Below the pieces are notes generated by a model. The model was not told where the DNA came from, did no database searches, and saw only the letters and a program-made list of their open reading frames with translations. The position numbers and the translations under genes were made by a program. From positions 1 to 49,497 of the forward strand of contig JAIORV010000208.1 in assembly GCA_021107945.1 (NCBI GenBank): a DNA stretch of 49,497 bases, written 5' to 3'. How positions within the stretch are numbered: position 1 is the stretch's first letter; each line of letters opens with the position of its first letter. The DNA is from Vulcanimicrobiota bacterium. Lineage in GTDB: Bacteria > Vulcanimicrobiota > JAJTBE01. This document shows, one piece after another, positions 35,118 to 43,967 of the stretch.

Positions 35118-38100
35118 ATGCCGATGGAACAGTTGATTTATACGGATAGACCCCGGGGGAAGGGGATAGATTCATCTTCCGTGGGATACCAGATAAAGGC
35201 TTGCTCCGGGGGCTTGGATGGGGAGAGCAGGGAAATGCTGGGGCATATTTGCATGCATTATGGGGGAGTTGTTTATCAGAATTCGCCGCGAGCCATGAAA
35301 GACCGGGAGACGGACTGGCGAATGAAGACCGACACTCTCGACGCAGTGCCGAATGAGATCCTGGACGATTTCCCAATAATATGGAGTTATGACCGATTGA
35401 AGGAGAATCTGTTCGCCCTCACCCGGATTGGCTATATAGGACTGACTCACGACAGGCGAACCGGCAACTTCTTCGCCCATTCGTTGATATTTCCGCCCGG
35501 GAGCCTGAAGGACTGTGAATATAATCCACCGGCTCTTACCGGCTCCAGCCTGTTCAAGTCAAAGGATCCCGGCGATAATACCTCCTTGCCGGTCATACCG
35601 AATCCGGGGAATGTGGAAGGTCATAACATTCCCTACGACATTCTGCTTGAGGATCCTTATAAACAGCATATAGCCAGGATGTTGTCGGCAATTGGGGACG
35701 CAAGTTTATCATTCCGGCCTGTTATTCTGTGCATATCGGATTGGCAGAAGGCGGTTCCTCTTGTGGAGTCGCTCATCGGTCTCCTGCCTCCCACCGCCCG
35801 TTCCCGCACGACATTTTGCACATATGAGGGCGACAGGACATGGACGATACCCCCCCAAGCCGGAGAAACAAGGAGGCAAGCTCCACATGATATCCTGGTA
35901 CTCTGTGATGTTAATAAAAAACAATCTTTCGATCTGAGACCCGACGAGTACAGGTCGATTTATTCGATCTTCAATTTTGTCCAGAATAAGTTTAGCGAAA
36001 TGGATGAGCCCCGTCGTTCCGCAAAGTTTGCCGCCAAATGCGTCGCCGACGGGAAAACGGATCTTCTCGGGAGATATAATGAATATGTTGAGAGGTTTGG
36101 GTTCGGAGCGGATCTCGATGCCAGGGACAAGATGATTGTTGTGACAGATCTGATTGATGACAGCAGGAGTAGTCCAGGAGTGATGGCGAAAGCTGTGCAA
36201 TCACTTTCCGACCTGTCCACGAAACCACATCAATTCAGGATCATATTGACGTTGTCCTTGCATCATATTCGCTCGTTGGCGAATATGGATAATCCGGAAG
36301 GGCTGGGCATACTGACGTCCGCGGTATCGGATACGGCAAATAAATTGCAGGGGGAAGCGGAGCAGGATCAGACCGATGGATTTATACCTGCGATGAAAAA
36401 TCTCGCCAGGAAGAAGTTCGCGAACGACAAGATACGCGCCACAACGGCTTTGCTCAGGGCTTGTGGTAATCGGCGAGAGCAAATACATCTCGAATTGATA
36501 AAAGAATTCCTCAACAACAAGAAAGCTCTAAAAAGCCCCGCCACTTCACCTGAACGTGAAGAATTGGTTGAATTATTGATTCACGGACTTCGCCTTCTGG
36601 AAAAAACCTCTTCCGATAGGATTTTCATCGATCAATTGCTGATTGCTATATTCCGTTCAACCCGCGATATAGGCAATGTTCCTAAATACTGGAATCAAAT
36701 CGGTGTAGTTGTAAAGGGGCGTCTGAAAGCAAATTGGAGACAAGATGAAGAGAAATTGGCGGACTCCCTCATAAAATACATAACCGCTGACAACTGCCCG
36801 GAAGGGAATCTATGGCTCAATATGAGACGGTTGGAAGAGAAAAAACCGCGGGGTGAAAAGCTTATTGACCTGCTGGTAGAAATCAGCCGGGCCGGTTCCC
36901 GATGCGCCAATGCGGGAAAAATTACTGAAGATATCCTCAAGAAAGTGAAAGAGCATGTTACCGATCCTTCCGAGAAAGCTGTCGTGCTGGGGCGCATTGC
37001 AGATTCTGCTCATACCACGCACTCGGGGCAAGGGTTGTATAAGGCCTACCGTGATGCAAGTAAAAAGCTTGATAAAAATCAAAATGAAAAGATTATACAG
37101 AAGTTGGCTGACCGGGGAGCCGCACATGTATTATGCCGACATCTTCTTGATGAAGTATCACCCTGGAATAAAGAAAACAGCCCGGATGTTTTCAAGCTCT
37201 GGAAGAAGCAAGTGCTGAATTCTCACAAAGAAGTTATGGATTGTCTGTGTCAAGAGGTTACTAATAGGCTTAGAATCCCCGGTCAGTCGCAGGCGGTATT
37301 GCCCCTGGCCGAGAAGCTTATCCCGGTTCGTTCCAACAAGCAAAAACAACAATCCAAACCCTCTCGCAATCTGGTTAATCTCTTTTCAGCTTCGATTATG
37401 GCTCTGCCAATGACTCCCATATCAGACATATCGGAAATATGGAGAAATATATTGTCTTCTCCACCTGACGGACTTATGCCGGAAGCGGGAGAACGCCTGA
37501 GAGTGATGAAATTTATGAGTGAGATAAATAGTCGCTCAGGTAAACCCGGGTGGTCAGATAATGACTGCAACGATTCCGCATGGAAGCAAGATGCCCGCTC
37601 CCTGAGACAACCCGATAAGGAACAGGTATTAGAGTGGTTTGCAGGCACATTTAAAACTACGGGTATAACCACACGACGGGAAGCTGTAGCTTTCGTAAAA
37701 TTGCTCAAAGCTGTGGGAGAGGGAAGACCTGATGATATAGCCGATGTTGTCGGCAGACTTCTCAGGGGGAGGGATGTTGTGACACGCGTAATGGTTATTA
37801 TGTCTTTTGTACAACATTCGCTGGAAGATCAACAACCGGACCCAATCTGGGGGAGGATAGTGGAGGCAATTTTGAAACGAGAGGGCAGAAAAACACGACA
37901 GCCGCTTGAGGATCACCTGTCGCACCGTTTCAGTAAGCAGGACGAAAAATATAAAAAGCGCCTTCGTCAACTTTGTCAGGATGCCAGATTGAATGTATCA
38001 AAATTTGTCTTACCTCCAGTTGGAATGCCAATGGGAGTCAAAACACCCAAAACAGGGAGTTTTACAGGGAAAAAAATTACAGATGATATGAAATCGACGT

Positions 38101-38237
38101 CAGCCACCGGGCATGAGGATATGACAGACAGCTTGTTTAAAAAAGCCGGCCAATTATTTGACGGTCTCAAGGGACTCTGGGGCGGTTCAAAGGATGATCC
38201 GCCTCCGTCCGATAAGTCAAAACCAAGAAGAAAGTGA
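35118..38237 (+). CDS. GAP1-like GTPase-associated protein
   Basis: The N-terminus of this 1039-residue protein (MEQLIYTDRPRGKGIDSSSV, then GYQIKACSGGL) matches the opening I associate with GTPase-associated protein 1 (GAP1) N-terminal domains. About 330 residues of alpha/beta sequence follow, including YIGLTHDRRTGNFFAHSLIF. The remaining ~700 residues are helical repeats without recognised catalytic motifs, and the tail is basic and Pro/Ser-rich. GAP1 proteins occur beside DO-GTPases in predicted conflict systems and are thought to be their regulators or effectors; no biochemical activity can be read here. Downstream, the fourth membrane GTPase starts 16 nt after its stop. The ATG follows CGGAGG at 10 nt. 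Confidence 0.8.
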   Translation: MPMEQLIYTDRPRGKGIDSSSVGYQIKACSGGLDGESREMLGHICMHYGGVVYQNSPRAMKDRETDWRMKTDTLDAVPNEILDDFPIIWSYDRLKENLFALTRIGYIGLTHDRRTGNFFAHSLIFPPGSLKDCEYNPPALTGSSLFKSKDPGDNTSLPVIPNPGNVEGHNIPYDILLEDPYKQHIARMLSAIGDASLSFRPVILCISDWQKAVPLVESLIGLLPPTARSRTTFCTYEGDRTWTIPPQAGETRRQAPHDILVLCDVNKKQSFDLRPDEYRSIYSIFNFVQNKFSEMDEPRRSAKFAAKCVADGKTDLLGRYNEYVERFGFGADLDARDKMIVVTDLIDDSRSSPGVMAKAVQSLSDLSTKPHQFRIILTLSLHHIRSLANMDNPEGLGILTSAVSDTANKLQGEAEQDQTDGFIPAMKNLARKKFANDKIRATTALLRACGNRREQIHLELIKEFLNNKKALKSPATSPEREELVELLIHGLRLLEKTSSDRIFIDQLLIAIFRSTRDIGNVPKYWNQIGVVVKGRLKANWRQDEEKLADSLIKYITADNCPEGNLWLNMRRLEEKKPRGEKLIDLLVEISRAGSRCANAGKITEDILKKVKEHVTDPSEKAVVLGRIADSAHTTHSGQGLYKAYRDASKKLDKNQNEKIIQKLADRGAAHVLCRHLLDEVSPWNKENSPDVFKLWKKQVLNSHKEVMDCLCQEVTNRLRIPGQSQAVLPLAEKLIPVRSNKQKQQSKPSRNLVNLFSASIMALPMTPISDISEIWRNILSSPPDGLMPEAGERLRVMKFMSEINSRSGKPGWSDNDCNDSAWKQDARSLRQPDKEQVLEWFAGTFKTTGITTRREAVAFVKLLKAVGEGRPDDIADVVGRLLRGRDVVTRVMVIMSFVQHSLEDQQPDPIWGRIVEAILKREGRKTRQPLEDHLSHRFSKQDEKYKKRLRQLCQDARLNVSKFVLPPVGMPMGVKTPKTGSFTGKKITDDMKSTSATGHEDMTDSLFKKAGQLFDGLKGLWGGSKDDPPPSDKSKPRRK

Positions 38238-38253
38238 GAGGGGGTGACCCAAC

Positions 38254-39804
38254 TTGGCTCGACAACGTATGTACTTATTAGAGCGTGCATACGTGGATTA
38301 CTGGGAGCGTATCCGTAACTTTGTCAGGAGGTTGCTGGAAATTTGCGGTGACGTCTGGTCCTGGTTCTGGGACGGAAGAGGCTCCGATATAATTGAAGTA
38401 ATCCTGCGTATTTGTGTTGTATTGTCGGGTATTGTCTCCGGTGTTGCATATGTACTCTATGAGAGAAGTCATGGTCGCGGCTTTTCATTCGGGATGTTAT
38501 TTGTGTTTATAATCATAGCGGTTTATGTATGGGTATTGATGTCCGCATGGAAAGCTCCCATACACTTTATTGCCCGGTTGGTTTCAGGCATATCCGCCGC
38601 CGCTGTGGTTCTGTTACTCAGCATAGCGGCAATTGCTATCGCCCTTGTAGTGTTCTCCGTTTATCTGTTTGTGCTTTTTGTTTTGACCGTCCTTTCATTT
38701 CTCGTGTTTATTCCCATGCGAGTGGGACAGGAGATCTGGCTTCTCAGTCGCCACATCACATATGAGTGCCCTCATGACGACTGCCAGGAATGCGGACTGC
38801 CAATTCATGTTTGCTCTTGCGGTCAACAGTATGATGATCTTCTGCCAAGTTTCTATGGCATATTCCATCATATTTGTCGGCATAGTGATGGTGATGTGAA
38901 GTTGCCGACCATGGATTTTCTTGGACGTAACAAGCTAATACGTCGCTGTCGCAATTGTAAGCGGGAATTAATCCATTCCTCACTCGGAGATCTTCCGCCA
39001 TGGTCAATTGTTGTTATCGGAGGAACCAGCACCGGAAAGACGGTTTATCTCCGCCAGACAGTGCGTCAAATGCTCAAAAGGCCTGGACCGTTGCGAGGCG
39101 GCAAAGTGTGTATTGATTCAAACAAGCAGAAAAGTGAAATTGAAAATGATCTTGAGAAATTGGATAAAGGACAGGTTGTGGAGAAAACCGCAGGAGGTGT
39201 AAGAGAAGCGCTTGGCGTTGCAGTCAGGCTCCCAAAAAAGGGGTACTTGCTTCAACTATATGACGAGCCCGGTGAATTTTATGCAAAAATGGAACAATTT
39301 GGACGGATGCAGGCCCTTCAGAAAGTGAAAGGCATCATTCTTATCATTGATCCATTCTCACTTTCCATGCTTTCCAGGCATGCCGACCAACTGGGGCCGA
39401 GACTGAAACCCTCGCAAGATTTATTATCTGACATCATAAGTAATACTATTAATAATATCAGGATAATGTGCGGAACGGGAGGAGACGGTAAATTTGGCAT
39501 TCCAATCGCAGTTGTGCTAAATAAAGCCGATGCATTTCCAACGCAGGACTTTCCATTTCTTGCCAAGTTGTACAGGGTCAACGGAAGTCCGGGGGGCAAA
39601 GAGTTGAGTGAGAATTGTCGGAGCGCGTTGAATAACCTCGGCGAGGGAAACAGTATTCGCTCCCTGGAACAGAATTTCTCCAAAATACGATACTTCGCAT
39701 GTACATCCCTGGGGCGCATACCCGACCTGCGAAAGACTGAGCCGTTCAAAGCCGCGGGAGTGGTTGAGCCTCTTTTATGGCTAATGGGACTTGATTATAA
39801 ATAA
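38254..39804 (+). CDS. Membrane-anchored zinc-ribbon P-loop GTPase, paralogue 4
   Basis: This 516-residue protein has membrane segments at ~48-68, ~78-97 and ~108-153. The Cys-rich block is at ~172-236 (CPHDDCQEC, CSCG, CRNC). GTPase motifs are GGTSTGKT at 256-263, DEPG at 337-340 and NKAD at 423-426. It has the same plan as 6752, 9377 and 11412 but is clearly more diverged and lacks their KKKETF N-terminus. The start is TTG with GGGG 9 nt upstream; ATG at 38269 is the alternative. Translation is probably coupled to the GAP1 gene, so this may be the core GTPase of the system and the other three its expanded relatives. Confidence 0.85.
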   Translation: MARQRMYLLERAYVDYWERIRNFVRRLLEICGDVWSWFWDGRGSDIIEVILRICVVLSGIVSGVAYVLYERSHGRGFSFGMLFVFIIIAVYVWVLMSAWKAPIHFIARLVSGISAAAVVLLLSIAAIAIALVVFSVYLFVLFVLTVLSFLVFIPMRVGQEIWLLSRHITYECPHDDCQECGLPIHVCSCGQQYDDLLPSFYGIFHHICRHSDGDVKLPTMDFLGRNKLIRRCRNCKRELIHSSLGDLPPWSIVVIGGTSTGKTVYLRQTVRQMLKRPGPLRGGKVCIDSNKQKSEIENDLEKLDKGQVVEKTAGGVREALGVAVRLPKKGYLLQLYDEPGEFYAKMEQFGRMQALQKVKGIILIIDPFSLSMLSRHADQLGPRLKPSQDLLSDIISNTINNIRIMCGTGGDGKFGIPIAVVLNKADAFPTQDFPFLAKLYRVNGSPGGKELSENCRSALNNLGEGNSIRSLEQNFSKIRYFACTSLGRIPDLRKTEPFKAAGVVEPLLWLMGLDYK

Positions 39805-39817
39805 GGAGATGGGTATA

Positions 39818-40990
39818 ATGCGGTATTTGAAGATGGGAACCCTTCTACTGATAGCTTTGTGTATAGCGATCTCAACATGCTGGGCTCAGGATAAGGCCTC
39901 AAAACTCACCCCGGAAGACAAAAAATCTCAACAACAGGAAGCGGTACCCCTCTCCGAGGTAACTGCCGGGTTGAATAAAATCCAGGGATTATCAAAAGAG
40001 GAAGCGGAGGAGAAAGCTTTCGCTTTACAAAAACAGGAAGAAAAGGCATCCTGGGAAAGAAAGCGTATCATCCGATTGCTAAGAGCCGCCGCCCTGGAGA
40101 AGGCGGGGGAAAGAGACAAGGCAATCGCCACATATAAGAATATAGTAAAAGTGGCAAAAGATACACCATACGCCGTCACTGCAAATTTCCGACTCCATGT
40201 TATCGAAAATCCGGATCGAACTTCCAAAGAAATGAAGGCTGTTTATAAGATAATTGCCGGGGAAACTGAGGCAAAGGGATGGTTCCTCCTTTCGGGTAAA
40301 TGGGTCTGGAGCACGACTCACAACGCCGCTCTACAATCACTTATAGACATGCAATCGAGCCGCCTTTCATTTCGTTTCTTCCAGTACCTGCGGTCGAAGT
40401 CTCCCTTTCCAAAGGATTATGCCTACATGTTTGTCCTCCTGGTGCTCACCATCGGCACAAGGCTCATAGCTTTGCCGTTGTATTTCAATGCGGCAAAGGC
40501 ATCTAACAAGATCAGCCACCTTCAACCGGAACTCGAGATGATTCAGGATATGTATGGTGACGATCCGGGATTGGCCCAACAGGAAACCATGAAGCTTTAT
40601 GATGAAAACGGAATTAAGGTCTGGAGTGGATGCCTCACCACCCTGATAGACCTGATCTTCGTCGTCTGGGCAATGATAAGCCTGGGTAATTATTCACCAC
40701 AGATGATTCTCGACGGTTCCAGGTTCTTCTGGATATCTGATGTAACACAGTTTAATTTATTGATAATTGTCGCCTGGATATTCCTGTCAATTATCCAGAC
40801 AGGACTCAATCCCGTGAGAATGTCCTGTGCCCAAATCACCTGTAGCTCGTTGTTCTTTGGAGCAATAATAGCAGGCATCGCGTGGTGGTGGAAATGGCCG
40901 GCATATGTGTTTATTTTCTGGATATCGATGATAGTGGTTGGCACATTGACCATGGGCATTCTCAGAATAATCTGTTCTGCTACGGATTAG
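39818..40990 (+). CDS. YidC/Oxa1-like membrane protein with N-terminal extracytoplasmic region
   Basis: This 390-residue protein has a hydrophobic signal or anchor at ~6-20. A Lys/Glu-rich helical, TPR-like extracytoplasmic segment covers ~25-150. A YidC/Oxa1-like core follows: GTRLIALPLYFNAAKASNKI around 213, HLQPELEMIQDMYGDD, QQETMKLYDENGI, then GCLTTLIDLIFVVWAM and further membrane segments to 390. YidC proteins insert membrane proteins; the core Arg (R215) equivalent is retained. The housekeeping YidC context (rpmH-rnpA) is absent, so this is an accessory copy, maybe dedicated to the small membrane proteins or GTPases here. The ATG at 39818 follows AAGGAG; 39791 is less likely. The ISTC at 18-21 is a weak lipobox. 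Confidence 0.85.
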   Translation: MRYLKMGTLLLIALCIAISTCWAQDKASKLTPEDKKSQQQEAVPLSEVTAGLNKIQGLSKEEAEEKAFALQKQEEKASWERKRIIRLLRAAALEKAGERDKAIATYKNIVKVAKDTPYAVTANFRLHVIENPDRTSKEMKAVYKIIAGETEAKGWFLLSGKWVWSTTHNAALQSLIDMQSSRLSFRFFQYLRSKSPFPKDYAYMFVLLVLTIGTRLIALPLYFNAAKASNKISHLQPELEMIQDMYGDDPGLAQQETMKLYDENGIKVWSGCLTTLIDLIFVVWAMISLGNYSPQMILDGSRFFWISDVTQFNLLIIVAWIFLSIIQTGLNPVRMSCAQITCSSLFFGAIIAGIAWWWKWPAYVFIFWISMIVVGTLTMGILRIICSATD

Positions 40991-41339
40991 ATGGTTGAAC
41001 GTAAAAATGAAGATTGTAACTATTCAACCCCCTGGAATACTTGTCATTCTATTAGGAGGAATTTAAAATAAACCGCAAAGAAGCAAAGAAGAATATAAAT
41101 GAGTTATCATATAACATCATACAGATTTAGTGCCCGAACTTCTCGAATTTGCCTATGAACGATGTCTTTACTGGGAAATGGGAAGTGAGTGGGAAGTGGG
41201 AAGTAGAAAATGAGAGGAATCAAATACGAACGACAAAAGACCTTGGATGCAGAGTATAAGGGTATCAAAAGAATTGTCTATAATTTCTAAACTCGGTGGT
41301 ATTTGCGGTGAATAGATACAAAAGAAGGAGTTGGGTATA
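40991..41339. other. Intergenic gap between YidC-like paralogues
   Basis: These ~350 bp have no credible gene. They include a purine-rich GGGAAGTGAGTGGGAAGTGG stretch near 41180. The first ~30 bp (ATGGTTGAACGTAAAAATGA) match the start of the gap after the second copy, at 42402, so the duplication extended into the 3' flank. Confidence 0.6.
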
Positions 41340-42401
41340 TTGCGGTATATAAAGATAGGAGCCCTTCTGCTGATAGCTTTGTGTATAGTGATGTCAACAT
41401 GCCATGCCCGGGATAAGTCTTCAAAACTCACCCCTGAAGAAAAAAAATCTCAACAACAGAAAGCGATACTCCTCTCCGAGGTAACTGTCAGGTTGAATAA
41501 AATCCAGGGATTATCAAAAGAGGAAGCGGAAATGAAAGTTTTAGCTTTACAAAAACAGGAAGAAGAGGCATCCTGGGAAAAAAAGCGAATCATCATCCGG
41601 TTGCTTAAAGCCGCCTCCCTTGAGAAGGCAGGAAAAAGAGGCGAGGCAATCGCCACATATAAAAATATTTTAAAAGTGACAAAAGATACACTATACGCCA
41701 ATACCGCAAATTTCCGACTCCATGTCATCGAAAATCCGGATCGAACCTTAAAAGAAATGAAAACAATTGCGGCTCTGCCTGAGGCAATGGGGTGGTTCCT
41801 GCTATCCGGTAAATGGATCTTGAGTACGACTCGTCACGCCGCTTTACAATCACTTATAGACATGCAATCGAGCCGCCTTTCATTTCGTTTCTTCCAGTAT
41901 CTGCGGTCGAAGTCTCCCTTTCCCCCGGATTATGCTTACCTGTTTGTCTTGCTGGTGCTGACCGTCGGTACCAGACTTCTTGCCCTGCCATTGTATTTCA
42001 ATGTAGCAAAAGCATCTACACCGCAAAAAGTCTGGAGTGTCACTACTTTAATAGACCTGATCTTCGTCATCTGGGCAATGATAAGTCTGGGCAATTATTC
42101 ACCACAGATGATTCTCGACGGTTCCAGGTTCCTCTGGATATCTGATGTAACACAGTTTAATTTATTGATTATTATCGCCTGGATAGTTGTTACTACTATT
42201 TATATTCTGGCATGGCTCAATCCCGAGGGAGTGTCCTGGGGGGAAATCAACTGTAGCTCATTATTCTTTGGAGCAATAATAATAGGCATTGCCTGGCGGT
42301 GGAAATGGCCTGCATATGTGTTTATTTTCTGGATTTTGCTGACAATGGTTGGAAAGTTGACCATGGATATTCTTAGAATGATCTATGCGGCAACGGATTA
42401 G
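41340..42401 (+). CDS. YidC/Oxa1-like paralogue lacking the cytoplasmic C1 loop
   Basis: This 353-residue paralogue of the preceding gene is very similar through the signal, coiled region and membrane segments. It lacks ~36 residues. The sequence goes from LYFNVAKAS directly to TPQKVWSVTTLIDLIF, deleting the HLQPELEMIQDMY...ENGI hairpin that marks the cytoplasmic loop of YidC. A second small difference lies at the KEMK...GWFLLSG junction. Since that loop matters for insertase function in known YidC proteins, this copy probably has another role, such as partner or decoy. The TTG start at 41340 is preceded by GAAGGAG at 9 nt, mirroring the paralogue. Confidence 0.82.
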   Translation: MRYIKIGALLLIALCIVMSTCHARDKSSKLTPEEKKSQQQKAILLSEVTVRLNKIQGLSKEEAEMKVLALQKQEEEASWEKKRIIIRLLKAASLEKAGKRGEAIATYKNILKVTKDTLYANTANFRLHVIENPDRTLKEMKTIAALPEAMGWFLLSGKWILSTTRHAALQSLIDMQSSRLSFRFFQYLRSKSPFPPDYAYLFVLLVLTVGTRLLALPLYFNVAKASTPQKVWSVTTLIDLIFVIWAMISLGNYSPQMILDGSRFLWISDVTQFNLLIIIAWIVVTTIYILAWLNPEGVSWGEINCSSLFFGAIIIGIAWRWKWPAYVFIFWILLTMVGKLTMDILRMIYAATD

Positions 42402-42445
42402 ATGGTTAAATGTAAATATGAAGATTTGTCAAGGAGTTATTCTGT

Positions 42446-43870
42446 ATGGGTTTCTATGATTATATTGAGAAAATACGTAAAATGGAAGCTATAAGGGATC
42501 TTTCGGGATTGATATCTTCTCTTAAATACGGAGATCCGAATACCCGCAGAGCCGCCGCCGATGCGCTGGGAAAACTTGGAGATAAGAGTGCTATATCTCC
42601 ACTCTTATCCTCTCTCAGAGATGAAAAATTGGGTGTGCGTGAGTCTGTAGTGGAGGCAATTGAGAAGATAGGAATTCCTCCCGACCCTGTGGACAGGGCG
42701 CGTTATCTGGTGGCAAAAAAAGATTGGCAGGGAGCGGTAGAATTAGGGGAACCCTCAATTGAGCCACTCATCCTTGCTATGAAGGATAAGAACTCAAATA
42801 TTTGCATATTAGCATTCAAGTCATTAATATGTTTTGGAAAAACCGCAGTTGAACCACTTTTACATGCGCTTGGAGATAATTCTTCTCAGGTCCGTAATTA
42901 TGCCGCCCTGGCCCTTGGAGGAATTGGGGATGTAAGAGCGGTAGAGCCCCTGATATCCTCTCTTGAAGACTTCAATAGCGATGTATGCTGGGCTTCAGCC
43001 AGAGCGCTTGAAAATATTGGGGAGCCGGCGTTGAAGTCTCTTATAAAAGCTTTGAAAAAGGATAATTGGCGTGTTCGCAAGCTTGTCGCTGAGATACTGG
43101 GGAAAATTGGAAGTAGCAAAGCGATGGAACCTCTCATATTAGCTATGGAAGATGAAAAACCTTATGTCCGTGATTGTGCCGTGGAAGCTCTCGGGAATAT
43201 CAGAGACAAAAGAGCGGTGGAGCCAATTATGTTTGCACTTAAAAATTTAAAAAATCCGTGGTCTTCTTTCAGTATCGCCGCAGTGAGAGCCCTTGGAAGG
43301 ATTGGAGATACAAGAGTGCTTGAACCACTTACACGAATTCTTAATGAAGGTACTCCCTATTTTCAGGAAACTACAAAAATGGCTGTAAATGATATTGTGA
43401 AGAGAAACAAAGAATTGTTCAATAAGATGCCGGTTCCGGTTTGCCCCGATTGTTTCTGCAGATTCAAGGAATTCAAAGTGTCAGTGTCGCTGGCCTTCTC
43501 ATACAGCTATATCGCATGTAGCAACTGCAGGGGAAATTCCATCCTGGAAAATATTGGTCCAATTATTGCCGTTTTTGACCGGGATATGGACAAAAAGGTC
43601 AGAATAAATGACTCAACCTTATTTGTTAACTGGTTTGAATTTATGAAACCGTTTGATTTTGACAGGATCCTTATTATGAAAGCTGACAGTTTTGATATTG
43701 ACAGTCTTATCCTGGAACTTCATAAGGATTCTGACCCGGATCGTTCCAACAGGCTGGGTGAAATTCCGGTTTACATATCATCAAGGTTGGAACTTCCACC
43801 GGGTAAAATTAATCTGCTCAAAATGAGATTTAAAAGTCTTGAAGTTATTGATGTCGAAGATTCATCTTAA
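42446..43870 (+). CDS. HEAT-repeat protein with C-terminal zinc-containing domain, second copy
   Basis: This 474-residue protein has about nine HEAT units at ~20-325, including the linker RYLVAKKDWQGAVELGEPSI. It then has the same C-terminal domain as the minus-strand protein at 121-2721: CPDCFCRFKEF, CSNCRGNS, ENIGPIIAVFDRDM, FVNWFEFMKPFDFD and EIPVYISSRLELPPGKI. The four cysteines probably bind zinc. The domain is not one I can name. The repeats here are diverged, unlike the near-identical ones in the left copy. The ATG follows AAGGAG at 9 nt. It lies 97 nt before the CHAT-TIR gene and may act as its scaffold or sensor. Confidence 0.88.
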   Translation: MGFYDYIEKIRKMEAIRDLSGLISSLKYGDPNTRRAAADALGKLGDKSAISPLLSSLRDEKLGVRESVVEAIEKIGIPPDPVDRARYLVAKKDWQGAVELGEPSIEPLILAMKDKNSNICILAFKSLICFGKTAVEPLLHALGDNSSQVRNYAALALGGIGDVRAVEPLISSLEDFNSDVCWASARALENIGEPALKSLIKALKKDNWRVRKLVAEILGKIGSSKAMEPLILAMEDEKPYVRDCAVEALGNIRDKRAVEPIMFALKNLKNPWSSFSIAAVRALGRIGDTRVLEPLTRILNEGTPYFQETTKMAVNDIVKRNKELFNKMPVPVCPDCFCRFKEFKVSVSLAFSYSYIACSNCRGNSILENIGPIIAVFDRDMDKKVRINDSTLFVNWFEFMKPFDFDRILIMKADSFDIDSLILELHKDSDPDRSNRLGEIPVYISSRLELPPGKINLLKMRFKSLEVIDVEDSS

Positions 43871-43967
43871 AGTCGGATCGGGGAGGTTTTTCCCGAAGAT
43901 GACATTTGATGATTAGGTCTTCAAATATCCGGGTATCCGGTAATTCATTATGAAATGGGTGAGAAAT

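Noticed and set aside
39818-40990. Lipoprotein signal at ISTC
   Set aside because: The residue before the cysteine is Thr, not Gly, Ala or Ser, so the lipobox is weak and an ordinary signal or anchor is equally likely.
40991-41071. 26-codon ATG frame after the first YidC-like gene
   Set aside because: The counterpart after the second copy diverges after ~12 codons and runs into another gene's frame, so this is duplicated 3' flank, not a gene.
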